Assembly: GCA_021234155.1 (NCBI GenBank)
Contig: JAJEKV010000036.1
Coordinates: forward strand, 5,524,209-5,588,208
From: Isoetes taiwanensis
Lineage: Eukaryota; Streptophyta; Lycopodiopsida; Isoetales; Isoetaceae
Direction of reading: 5' to 3'
Length of the DNA: 64,000 nucleotides
Shown: piece by piece, positions 25,468 through 34,494 of the stretch
Layout of the letters: every line of letters begins with the position of its first letter
Numbering within the stretch: the stretch's first letter is position 1
Notes under the pieces: model-generated
What the model was told of the DNA's origin: nothing
The model's input: only the letters and a program-made list of their open reading frames with translations
Database searches by the model: none
Position numbers and translations under genes: made by a program

Positions 25468-27171
25468 CTGTTGGATCGTCTTCGAAAGAAGGTTGCCCTA
25501 TGGTCAGCCAAAGGTCTTGCAGTGTCTGGGCGTGTAACTGTGGCCAATGCTGTCCTTGCCGCCTCTCACATTTTCTTCTCGTCTGTGATAGTGGCGCAGA
25601 AATTTGTGTACAATCAGATGCAGGTCATAATCAGGAAATTTATCTGGGGAGGTATGGCTAAGGTTGGCTGGTCAGAATTATGTAGAGATAAGAAAGAAGG
25701 TGGTCTTGGATGCAAAGACCCCTTCTCTCAGGCTCAGGCATTAGCAGCCAGGAACATATGGAGACTACTGCAAGGTGACACCTCCCCTGCCCTAGTATTT
25801 GTCAGATATTGGTTTCAACGTTGTAAACTCAAAAGGAAGCCTTCCCTCCCAAGGGACGATTTCGGTGCTGCCTTTAGAGACTTCAAGATAGCCCCAGGTA
25901 CCTCGCCTGTTATGAGAAGAATACTCCAAGCATGGGCGAAGGTGCTACCATTATGCACTCCTGCTAAGCTACCCCCTCATGCTGGTAAGATCAATCCTTT
26001 CTGGAATATTAGGGTTTGGGGATCAAGGAATCTTCCTCTTGCACTTGTACACCCCTGGATCTATAGTAAGTGGAAAGTCCATGGCATCTCCAGGCTATCT
26101 CACCTTTGGGAGAATGGCAGATGGATCTCTTGGTCCAAACTTAAAAGGCTGGTCCCAAATGCTGGTGAGGGTGATAGGAAGATCCTAAGGGAAATCCAAG
26201 CCAATATCTCTGATCTTTCTGGACTGGAAGGTCCTGAAGAAAGATGGGAGTGTGTGGAATCCCCTTCCTACAAGGTAGCTAAGGTATATCGAGCGCTTCG
26301 TGGAGAAGTTCCCCTTAAAGCTGAGCTCATTCTGGGGGTCAATAGACCAACTACTATTCAACTCCTTGCCAACTCCTGGAAGACCATGTGTTCTCGAAGA
26401 ATCCAGTTTTTGGAGTGGACAGCCCTTCAAGGTGGTATTTCCTCCAATGCTAAACTCTTCCTAAGAGGTATCTCAGCAAGTGAACTGTGCCCTCTAGGTT
26501 GTCAAGCCAGTGAATCCACTGCACACGTGCTCTTTTGCCCTAGGATTTCTGATTTTTGGAGATGGGTTACTCCTATTCTAGGACTTGACTTACACTAACT
26601 CAACTGGCCAGGTATTATAATTTCATCTGGGAGCTGCAAAATTACTTCTTCTCTGGTAGCAATTGCCCTTTGGGTGGTCTGGAAGCATCGGTGCCAGGTT
26701 GCTTACGGGGGGCAAGAAGTCAGCATTGACAAAATTAAAAGCCTCTTCAATATGGAGGTGGCCTTAATGGCGCTAGCCCATCACAGGAAGATGGGTAGGA
26801 ACTATAACAAGGAACTTGACAGAATTGGCAAGCTTGAAGGCTTTTACACGTTCTTCAAGTGTAACTGGGTTGACAGGGATGAAGAAGAAGAAGAAGAAGA
26901 GATTTTAACGTCCCCAAACGGCAATTAACAACCCCAAACGGCAATGATGGTGGAAGTGCACATCCCTATCTATAGTACTCGCTCTTGTGGTGAAGAAGGT
27001 GCTTTGCCTATAGTACCTACATTAGTGGGGAAGAAGAACCGGCTGGGCCACTAGTACACCTTCAATTGTCTTGGGTCTCTGGATTTTATTTCTCTATCTG
27101 TCCCGATGAGGGGACCCAATGTACTCTATTCTAAACTAATAAATTGAACCCTTAAAAAAAAAAAAAAAAAA
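25468..27171 (+). mobile_element. 5'-truncated LINE inserted in the element leader
   Basis: Contains the C-terminal half of a LINE ORF2, a 3' UTR and a poly(A) tract at about 27153-27171. It is flanked by ATCTTCT on both sides (25461-25467 and 27172-27178), a plausible short target-site duplication. The 5' truncation is typical of LINE retrotransposition. It is present in both 26.5-kb copies, so it predates the duplication. Confidence 0.8.
25471..26928 (+). pseudogene. LINE ORF2 C-terminal region (RT thumb and zinc-binding)
   Basis: A 375-codon open frame (25471-26598) begins within RT, past the catalytic core (VANAVLAASHIFF, FIWGG). It continues into the plant zf-RVT region with a Cys/His cluster (CPLGCQ...HVLFCPR). 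A TAA at 26596-26598 interrupts it, but the same frame continues 25 codons later through LWVVWKHRC to 26928. The end is therefore one nonsense mutation away from a longer C terminus. The same TAA is present in copy A. No YxDD box or endonuclease is present because the 5' part is missing. Confidence 0.75.
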
Positions 27172-27264
27172 ATCTTCTTGCCACCTCATTTCCCCCAACC
27201 TTACCTAAACCCTCCTCTCTCTTGATCCGCTTTACGTCGTCATCAGTTTCCCTAACCGTAAGAC

Positions 27265-28418
27265 ATGGCAAGGACCAAATACACCATGAGGAAGTCTAGC
27301 CCAAGGCGGACCCCTTCGATGGCAGCAGCAGCTGGAGGCCATGGGAAGCAGATCCCCGAGCACCTCCGACCAGGGCAGAACGAAGAATCGTCCAGCTCAA
27401 CGGACGAAACTTTCCATGCGTCACAGGAGGAGCCCCAGAGCAGCTCTTCGTCGGTAGAGACACAACGAACCGGCGAGACCCATCACCTGGGTCCCCTGTC
27501 TGACCAGGAGGAGGAGCATCAAGAGGAGCACCAGGGAGATGAGCAGCAGCAGCAGCAGGACCAGCAGCAGGAGCAGACCCAGCCCCAGCCCCTTCTTCAA
27601 GCAAGAAGAAGGGGAAGGAGAAGGTAACGGAGTGGCCAGAAGAGAAGACCGCTCGGAAGAAGAGGGAGCGGGAGGAAGAAGAAAGGATGCAGAGGAAGCG
27701 GTCGCGGAGGGATCGTCCAAGGGGGACGGTCCATATTGAAGAACCTCGCCCACGCGAAGAGGAGGAGCGGCACGAAGAAGTGGAAGAGGAGGAGGTCGAA
27801 GAGGAGGAAGCCGGGCAGTCAGATGAGCCCGAAGGCGACGCTGGAGGTTCATCCGACCCCAATGCCCGTCCACCCTACCCGAAGTAGCCCAAGCCACCGA
27901 AGGTAGTCAAGAAGCAAAAGGTGGGCGCGCGTGAATTCACCCTCCGGCAGGATCGTGAATTCAAGCGCCGCATGAAGGTGTACCAAGAGTACCTCTGTCG
28001 CTGGACGAGGTACAATGGCTGGTACTGTAAGCAGAACGTACAGAACTAGGTTACGGGGGGGCGGCCGAAGAACCAGCCAAAGCCGCCACCCCCAAGACCG
28101 GAGCTGCCGAAGAAGGTCCACCATGGACCTAATTCCCAGCACGCCCGAGTTTTTCGGGAGATTAGGCACTTTCAGCAGTGTACTAATCTCCTGATCTGGA
28201 AGGCACCGTTTGAGCGGCTCCTCCGGGAGGTGATGCAGGAATTCCGGATGGATTATAGGGTCACACCCCTAACCACCCGGGCCCTGCAGGAGGCAGCAGA
28301 GGCGGAGCTGATCCAGCTCTTTGAACAAGGTAATCTCTGCGCTATCCACGCCAAACGGGTAACCGTCATGCCAAAGGACCGGCACTTGGCACGGAGAATT
28401 AGCAAGGAGAGACCCTAA
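27265..28418 (+). CDS. Histone H3-like protein encoded by LTR retrotransposon
   Basis: The ATG at 27265 gives [13 protein letters not shown], matching the canonical H3 tail ARTK-x-T-x-RKS with Lys at the K4 and K9 positions, Arg8 and Ser10 kept. A Ser/Gln/Glu-rich then Lys/Glu-rich linker of roughly 250 residues follows, including a CAG run at 27541-27560. Then comes [11 protein letters not shown] (about 27960) and a Pro-rich stretch. The H3 fold runs from about 28140 to the TAA at 28416-28418, with [35 protein letters not shown] and [11 protein letters not shown]. By eye about 54 of 88 fold residues match plant H3. The loop-1 length equals canonical H3, not CENH3. Tail and fold are in different frames as written (shift near the CAG run), and TAG triplets occur at 27885 and 28047. 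These may be sequence errors or real decay. The family is certain from the motifs; expression and function are unknown. Confidence 0.85.
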
Positions 28419-29420
28419 AGGCCTCAAGTTTTGTAATAACCTTAATATTAAAGTTTTTCAGTGTAGTTGACTTTTTTTCATATATATATATATAAGTTCC
28501 TCTTTCTCTATAACTTGATTGTATTATGGTATGAAAATGTAATTAAGTAAGTTAGATTGTAGTACAATTTTTTGTATAATGCTTAAAATGCTTGTAATAG
28601 GTTAAGTAGCACAAGTTCCAGCACAGAGAAATCAACTTTGGCTCAAAAATTGGCAAAACCGGGTCAATCCGCGCCAAATCGACCTGCGTTCGCAACGCAG
28701 AGCATTTTCGCGCGAACTGACCCGGGTACCATGATTTGGGGCAAAAGTGATTCAAACATTTGTGCCAAAAGATAGGAAATTGCTTAGAATTTGCCTAGGA
28801 ACCCAGTTTAGAAGTTAATTTCAGCAAAGATTATCTAAAAATGGCAAGTTCTGGCCAAACCGGGTCAATCCGCGACGACGCGTTGCGTTAAGAACGCAGG
28901 TGCGTCAACAAACCTAATCTTGTTACCTCAAATTGGCACTTTTAGATGTCCATTTTGCTTGAAACAAGTTGCTAGCTAGATTAGAATTGATCCAAATAGG
29001 CATGTTAGCATCTTAAAACCCCTAGAAATGCTTAATTACCTCCCAAATCGGCCAAACCGGGTCAATCCGCGCCAAATCGACCTGCGTTCGCAACGCAGAG
29101 CGTATTTGCGCGAACTGACCCGGGTTGACCCATTTTGGCCTTTATTGGCCAAATTTGACCAAACAAACTGCCATGTAGTGTTTCTTGCCTTGTTTTGCTT
29201 AGATTTGCACTTCATGGTAGCTCATTTGGACATCCATAGCCTTAGAACATAGGCCTGTTCGATCAAGAACCCTTGTGCACGGAACCCGAGGCAATCCTAC
29301 TCTATAAAAAGGGGCCTCATTTGCCATTTCCCCTTCACCAGAACTGCTCTTGCCATCTTAGGCGATTTCCTAAGCTTTCATCAATCTTTCCAAGCCATTT
29401 TCTACACCTATCTCTGCTCA
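28419..29420 (+). other. Hairpin-rich spacer downstream of H3-like ORF
   Basis: No gene is seen. Three related units start with ACCGGGTCAATCCGCG at about 28658, 28859 and 29056. Units 1 and 3 contain the perfect hairpin CTGCGTT-CGC-AACGCAG and close with TGACCCGGGT, the complement of their start. An AT dinucleotide run lies near 28479-28492. Confidence 0.7.
29303..29310 (+). promoter_or_regulatory. TATA-box candidate upstream of ORF-B
   Basis: TATAAAAA lies about 115 bases before the ORF-B ATG at 29421, in a C-rich downstream context (pyrimidine-rich leader). It is kept in copy A. It suggests ORF-B might be transcribed separately from the LTR transcript; this is inferred from the motif alone. 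Confidence 0.4.
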
Positions 29421-30385
29421 ATGGCGTCCAGTAGCTTTGTTCGATGGTATGATGCTGCCAACCATATCCATGATTTCCCTGCTGAAGAGGCCTTCCATGT
29501 GTTCGACCATCTCTTTGATCTCCACGCAATGTTGACCAGGACACCCTTCTATACCGACATAATCTGCCAATATGATCAGCAGATCCTACCCTGGGAAGTT
29601 AGCTTGCCGCCTAGGGGAGGGAAATGGGTATCCATAGATTCGCTTAGCCAAGCCTTAGGGGGAGGATCCAAGGGCAAGAACTAGCTGTGGGATAGAACAT
29701 GAGACATGCCTGACTACATGACCTGTAGAGCCCATAGGCATAGATATCTCTCAGCACATGCAGCCCTCGCTCTATTCATGCAGTATAAGTCAGTCAATAG
29801 GGTGGGAGAACCTTCGATTCAGCCTTTGGACCTAGCGCCACTCGACACACGAAGGGAGCAAAGCCAAATCCATGAGATCGAGTCAGCAGAGTACGTGTAC
29901 CGTGGCATAACATCAGGGGCACCGGCACTACAAATTGAGCAGGATTACGAGCAGCTGGGGGAAGAAAACCCAGGTTGGGAAAGCAGAGAGGCCACAAGAA
30001 TGGAGAGGCACATAGCGAGGCATGATGATGAGTTCAGGCGGGCCTATGAACCACCAATCGGCATCACAGCCCTATCGCCAATAGTCATCGATGGAGAAGA
30101 GTACATCTTGGCGAATGACATCCTCAACCTTCCTTACTGCCAAGAAGAAGGGCTTAGAATCGACGAGCTCTTAGGCTTGATGGCAAAGGAGCAGCAAAGT
30201 GACTTCATCGACTACTCCTATCAGGAAATCCCAAGGGAGCTAGCAGAGCGACACTCTTACGCAGGGGAGACAATGTCAGATATATAGCTGCCTATGTGCA
30301 GATAAGGGAGATGTATCGTCAACAGGAACCAATCATCCCAGAGGAGGAATTTGGAGAGCGCAACTACCATGTGGAGAGACCATGA
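29421..30385 (+). CDS. ORF-B, unknown cargo protein of LTR element
   Basis: Reads from ATG 29421 (MASSSFVRWYDAANHI) for 87 codons, then stops at 29682. The same frame resumes to 30287 (193 codons including DGEEYILANDILNLPY). A +1 shift near 30270 extends it through QIREMYRQQEPIIPEEEF to a stop at 30383-30385. One protein of about 320 residues with a short corrupted stretch near 29660-29710 is the simplest reading. It is acidic, without a signal peptide, membrane segment or recognised domain. It lies between the H3-like ORF and gag on the same strand, preceded by a TATA-like box. It could be a captured host gene or a clade-specific accessory ORF; I cannot tell which. Confidence 0.55.
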
Positions 30386-30398
30386 AGACCTCTTGGCA

Positions 30399-30839
30399 TT
30401 AGACGTCTACGGTGAAGCAGCTCAGAGAAAAGGCACAGGTTCGAAGGCCATAGGAAAGGGTAAGGCACTTTGGTAATATCTTCCAGTCCTCAGCCAAGGG
30501 TAGATGATAGTTTTTCACAGGGAGTTCAGCCCACGAGGAGAAGAGTCGGTGGCACTCCTTATAGCGCTCTCTGGCTTCGGGCAGCACGCCAAGCTGAGTC
30601 CCATAACGGATCATATCATTCTTTTTAAGAGATCCCTGGCACTCCACTTCCTTGACTTCGCCAGGGTCCGCCTCAGGGACGCAACGTTGACGGTAGTGGC
30701 GGCAACGACACCCGAACTCCCTGCACCCCAAATGGCTCGAGCACTCGAAGGGGTATCTTCTAGAAATATCTTGCGGAACGTCGGCAAAGGACTTCGACTT
30801 AGAGACGTCAAGAACTTCTTCAAATCTATGAAGGGGCAT
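30399..30839 (-). CDS. ORF-C, possible antisense Cys/His-rich protein
   Basis: Minus-strand frame of 146 codons starting MPLHRFEEVLDVSKSKSF. The middle contains CSSHLGCREFGCRCRHYRQRC, and a later part reads SSWAELPVKNYH. It converges on ORF-B, the two stops lying about 15 bases apart. A palindromic TTATATAA lies about 75 bases upstream of its start (30916-30923). Against it: a plus-strand frame of 114 codons (30504-30848) overlaps, and there is no family match I know. Antisense accessory ORFs are known in some plant gypsy lineages, so it is plausible but unproven. Confidence 0.35.
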   Translation of the reverse strand: MPLHRFEEVLDVSKSKSFADVPQDISRRYPFECSSHLGCREFGCRCRHYRQRCVPEADPGEVKEVECQGSLKKNDMIRYGTQLGVLPEARERYKECHRLFSSWAELPVKNYHLPLAEDWKILPKCLTLSYGLRTCAFSLSCFTVDV

Positions 30840-30848
30840 CGAAGATGA

Positions 30849-31060
30849 ACGCTCCTGCTTTCACTTATCTTCTAATTGCATTAAATGTCTTCATTCCTAT
30901 GTATTATCATGTATCTTATATAAATGTATAACACTTATATATTAATTGCTATAAATTGTCCTTGACTTATAAGTGGAATTTTGACATGATTTCTTTGATA
31001 CCTAACAATAATTGACTTGTAAATAAGGATGAATAATGTATAACCTAAGTAACAGCATTG
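30849..31060 (+). other. Short AT-rich gap before gag
   Basis: AT-rich spacer with no ORF of note, nearly identical in copy A (4355-4567). It holds the TTATATAA motif noted for ORF-C. Confidence 0.6.
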
Positions 31061-32312
31061 ATGACCAATACTTGCAGCCAGGAACATCGGCACAAGGTCT
31101 CAAGGCCAAGGCCGGCAGCATCAATGGCTCCCTAGAAACTTGTTTGGGCGAGAACAAGACGACAACAATGAAGAAATGACGGTGGAGACAGTAAATGCAA
31201 GGCTCATGCAAATGAGGAACCAGATGCACCAATTGATTCATTGGGCAACCCCATTGATTAACGCTCAGGAATACGGACCCCCACCACCACCTCCACCACC
31301 TGCGCGAGGCGTTGATGAGGCTCCACAGCCAGAAGGGGAAGAGAATCAAGGAGATGTCAGGGACAAGAAGAGAAAGAGGAGAAACAGAAGGAGCCCAACA
31401 TCATCCAGCTCTAGCACGTCAGATACCTCTAACAGCCAGACTAGTAGCAGCTCCGAGAGCGAGTCAGATGCATCACAGGACAGGAGAAAGAACAGGAAGA
31501 CAGATGATTATCAGAATAAAGTGGATAGTGCCATGAGTAATGTCTGGAAGACAAGGAAGCTTGGTCAATTTTCAGGTAAAGACAGGTCAGGCATGGAGGC
31601 AGAGGCTTGGCCTGATGAGATGGAGGAATTTGGGAATTTCTATGGCATGAAAGACAAGGACATAGGCAAGGTTGCAACAGCCAATCTAATAGGACCAGCC
31701 AGGATATGGTGGAAAGGGTATGCTAAGTCTAATAAGTTGAGGAGGAACAACTGCAGATTCAAGACTTTCAGTAAGGCTTTCCGCAAATATTACGTGCCGA
31801 GATCTCACACAAGTAGGCAGATACAGCAGTTTTACAGATTGGATCAGGGTAACTTATCCGTAGCCAAATATACCGAAGAGTTTATGAGATTGAGACTCAA
31901 TGTTCCTAGGATTACAGAGAGACAAGCAGTGGATGGATACATTGAAGGGCTGAACAGTAACATCAAGAGTTTAGTTCGAGCAATCAACCCAAAGACAGTC
32001 GGGGAGGCCGAGGATAAGGCTTTGAGTTTGGAAGAAGCACCAGTAACTCCAGGGCAGAAACAGTTACCATTCAAGAGTAAAACAATAGCGCAGTATCAGA
32101 ATATGCAAGCAGCAACCACGCCAGCCGAAGGCCAATATCAAGGAAAAGCTCAAGGAAAGCCCTTTACCGCAGGCCACAAAATGGATCAGGGGGCAGTTCG
32201 CTCAAGCCAAAAGAGAAGAGGCAGGAATGCATTGAAAAGAAGTTGTGCTTTAGGTGCTTCCAGCCAGGGCACCGAACGCACGACTGTCCCTTCGTCATGC
32301 ACGCGGCATTAG
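31061..32312 (+). CDS. gag: Gag polyprotein of chromodomain element
   Basis: The likely start is ATG 31061 (MTNT...), a one-base shift near 31120 separating it from the long frame at 31140-32312. The N-terminal part is Pro/Glu/Ser-rich. The retrotransposon Gag (capsid) domain is about 31600-31990, with PARIWWKGY and QQFYRLDQGNLSVAKYTEEF. The zinc knuckle [14 protein letters not shown] lies at about 32246-32287 in the next frame, so a second shift near 32200 splits nucleocapsid from capsid. Length and order suit a plant chromovirus Gag, which packages element RNA in cytoplasmic particles. Confidence 0.85.
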
Positions 32313-33208
32313 CAGAGCTTGCGGATTGGGAGTCACCAACCGAAGGAGATGATGAAGAGGATGACCAGCAGGAAGCCCAAGATTTCATAGAAGGTGAGTG
32401 CAAAATTTGTGCAGCTATTGAGTCAGGGAATGTTGAGAATCAGTCCACAGTCATCGCGTCTGAGGGAATCATAGATAGCAGTCCATACCTAGTCTTGATA
32501 GATACAAGTAGCTTCCACAATTTTGCCTCTCCTAGGCTTGCTGCCCTAATGAAGAGTAAGGTCTTGAAGTCAAAGCCAAGGCCAGTTAGCATGGCAAGCG
32601 GTGCCATTCGCCACACTAAGGGGAGGAGGATCACGTTTGACATAGACCTTAGTGGAAGCAAGTGGCCGATGGGGGCAGAGGTCATGGATATTGGAAAGTA
32701 TGATCTTATAGTAGGAATGGAGTTCCTAAAGCCAGCTAAAGCTATGATAGATTGCGAGCGCAACGAGATCTCCATGACGACGCCAGACGACAACCGATTC
32801 ATAGTGAAAGGTAAGAAGGTAGCTTCTCCTATGCAGTGCATTTCTATGAAGCAGCTAAGAAAAAGTATAGTAAGAAACAAGGTGGATTATATCTTGAGGG
32901 TAGAGGCAATTGAACCAAGTAAAGAGAAGGGAAATGACCTAAGTGGGAATCAGTTGCCCAAGCCAATAGCAAGGCTCATTAAGGAGTTCAATGATGTATT
33001 TTCGGATCAAATCCGTCAGCTACCACCTTATAGGGGTGTAGAGTGTGAAATCACATTAGCTCCAGATGCTAAGCCTACCAGCAAGGCACCTTACAGAATG
33101 AGCACCTCAGAGTTGATAGAGCTCAAGAAGCAGCTTTGGGGCACCCATACTCTTCGTCAAGAAGAAAGACGGGAGTCTAAGAATGTGTATAGATTATCGC
33201 CAGCTTAA
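32243..33208 (+). CDS. pol: Zinc knuckle, aspartic protease and RT N-terminus
   Basis: A 321-codon frame. The zinc knuckle is residues 2-15. The protease has [13 protein letters not shown] at about 32495-32530, where the usual D-T/S-G triad reads [14 protein letters not shown] (about 32697) is the second conserved protease strand. The end enters RT ([26 protein letters not shown]) and then loses frame near 33150. The protease matures Gag-Pol. The altered triad may reduce activity or be a lineage trait; copy A has the same residues. Confidence 0.8.
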   Translation: MCFRCFQPGHRTHDCPFVMHAALAELADWESPTEGDDEEDDQQEAQDFIEGECKICAAIESGNVENQSTVIASEGIIDSSPYLVLIDTSSFHNFASPRLAALMKSKVLKSKPRPVSMASGAIRHTKGRRITFDIDLSGSKWPMGAEVMDIGKYDLIVGMEFLKPAKAMIDCERNEISMTTPDDNRFIVKGKKVASPMQCISMKQLRKSIVRNKVDYILRVEAIEPSKEKGNDLSGNQLPKPIARLIKEFNDVFSDQIRQLPPYRGVECEITLAPDAKPTSKAPYRMSTSELIELKKQLWGTHTLRQEERRESKNVYRLSPA

Positions 33209-34494
33209 CAAGCAAACGATAAAGAATAAATATGCTCTGCCAAGGGTAGATGCTTTGATGGATCAGCTCCAAGAAGGGGAGCAAAAGTTTTCTCTAAGAT
33301 TGACTTAAGGTCAGGTTACCACCAGATAAGGATAAAGGAAGAAGATATCCATAAGATCGCCTTCATAATGCGGTACGGGCACTTCGAGTTTACGGTAATG
33401 CCCTTTGACTTATCAAATGCCCCGGCAACTTTCATGTGTCTCATGAATGACATCTTCCGAGAGTTCTTAGATGAGTTTGTCATTATATTCTTCGACGACA
33501 TCCTAGTCTACAGCAAGTCCATTGAAGACCATTGTCAGCAGTTGAGAAGAGTGTTGGAAAAGTTGAGACGGCATCGGTTGTATGGGAAGCTCTCCAAATG
33601 CCACTTCGCAACTGAAAGAGTGGAGTACTTAGGGCACGTGATATCAGCGGAAGGGATCTCCACCGACCCTGCAAAGATTGAAGCAGTAGTTGATTGGCCA
33701 GCTCCAAAGAACGTGGCAGAAGTGAGAAGTTTTCTCGGTCTGGCAGGATACTATAGGAAGTTCGTAAAGGACTTCGATAAGTGGGCGTCCCCCTTATCGG
33801 ACCTCACTAAGAGTAATAAGGTAAAAGATTGGAGAACACATTCGCTAGAAAATGTTCAAGCTTCATTCGAAAAGCTCAAGGAAGCCTTAACAACAGCACC
33901 AGTGCTAATTCTACCAGATCCAAATAAGGACAAGCTAGTAGCAACTGATGCAAGTAAGCTAGCAACAGGTGGAGTCCTTATGCAAGAAGGAAGCGTGGTA
34001 GCCTATGATTCTAAGAAGTTGAATGATGCCGAGCAGCGTTATCCAACCCATGATCAGGAACTTTTAGCTATCGTGTTTGGAGGCATTATTTGCTTGGAAG
34101 GAAATTTCAGTTAGATACTGATCACCAGAGCCTTCAATACATTTTTACCCAACCACTCCTCAATCTAAAGCAAAGGAGGTGGATGGAATTCCTCGAAGAG
34201 TATGACTTCGAGATAGTTTATAAGCCTGGTAAGTTGAACGTGGTTGCTGATGCTCTCTCCAGAAGACCTTTTGAGATGAGAACGCATTGTAATGCCATAT
34301 CAACTCTTTCGAGTGAGTATGGCAAGAAAATTGAAGAAATGTTACCATCAGATGGTGACTTTCAGGAAGTTTGGGCTAGCCTCTCTAAGGAGGTAAGAAC
34401 TGATAAAGAAAGGGAGGCCTTCAAGAACTATAAAAAGGAAGGGAACCTCCTATACCACAAGAACAAGTTGTGTGTACCTGAAGCATCGGGGTGA
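33150..34494 (+). pseudogene. pol: Reverse transcriptase and RNase H, frame-broken
   Basis: RT motifs in order: CIDYRQLNK region (about 33185), [11 protein letters not shown] (about 33301), the catalytic FFDD at 33488-33499 and [11 protein letters not shown] (about 33735). RNase H begins with ATDASK near 33943. The frame 33368-34114 ends where both copies lack about four codons before the WRHYLLG motif (near 34078), so this lesion predates the duplication. Frame 34090-34494 carries the RNase H C terminus and connection (DALSRRP). A one-base deletion at 34491 separates it from integrase; copy A has the extra G there. Confidence 0.85.

Noticed and set aside
27296-27897. Long minus-strand frames opposite the H3-like ORF (up to 188 codons)
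   Set aside because: They are shadows of the GC-rich, Glu/Ser-codon-rich plus strand (long Ser/Leu/Pro runs) and match no family.
27265-28418. CENH3 as the identity of the H3-like protein
   Set aside because: Loop 1 has canonical H3 length and the C terminus is canonical-like; plant CENH3 usually has a longer loop 1 and a different tail.
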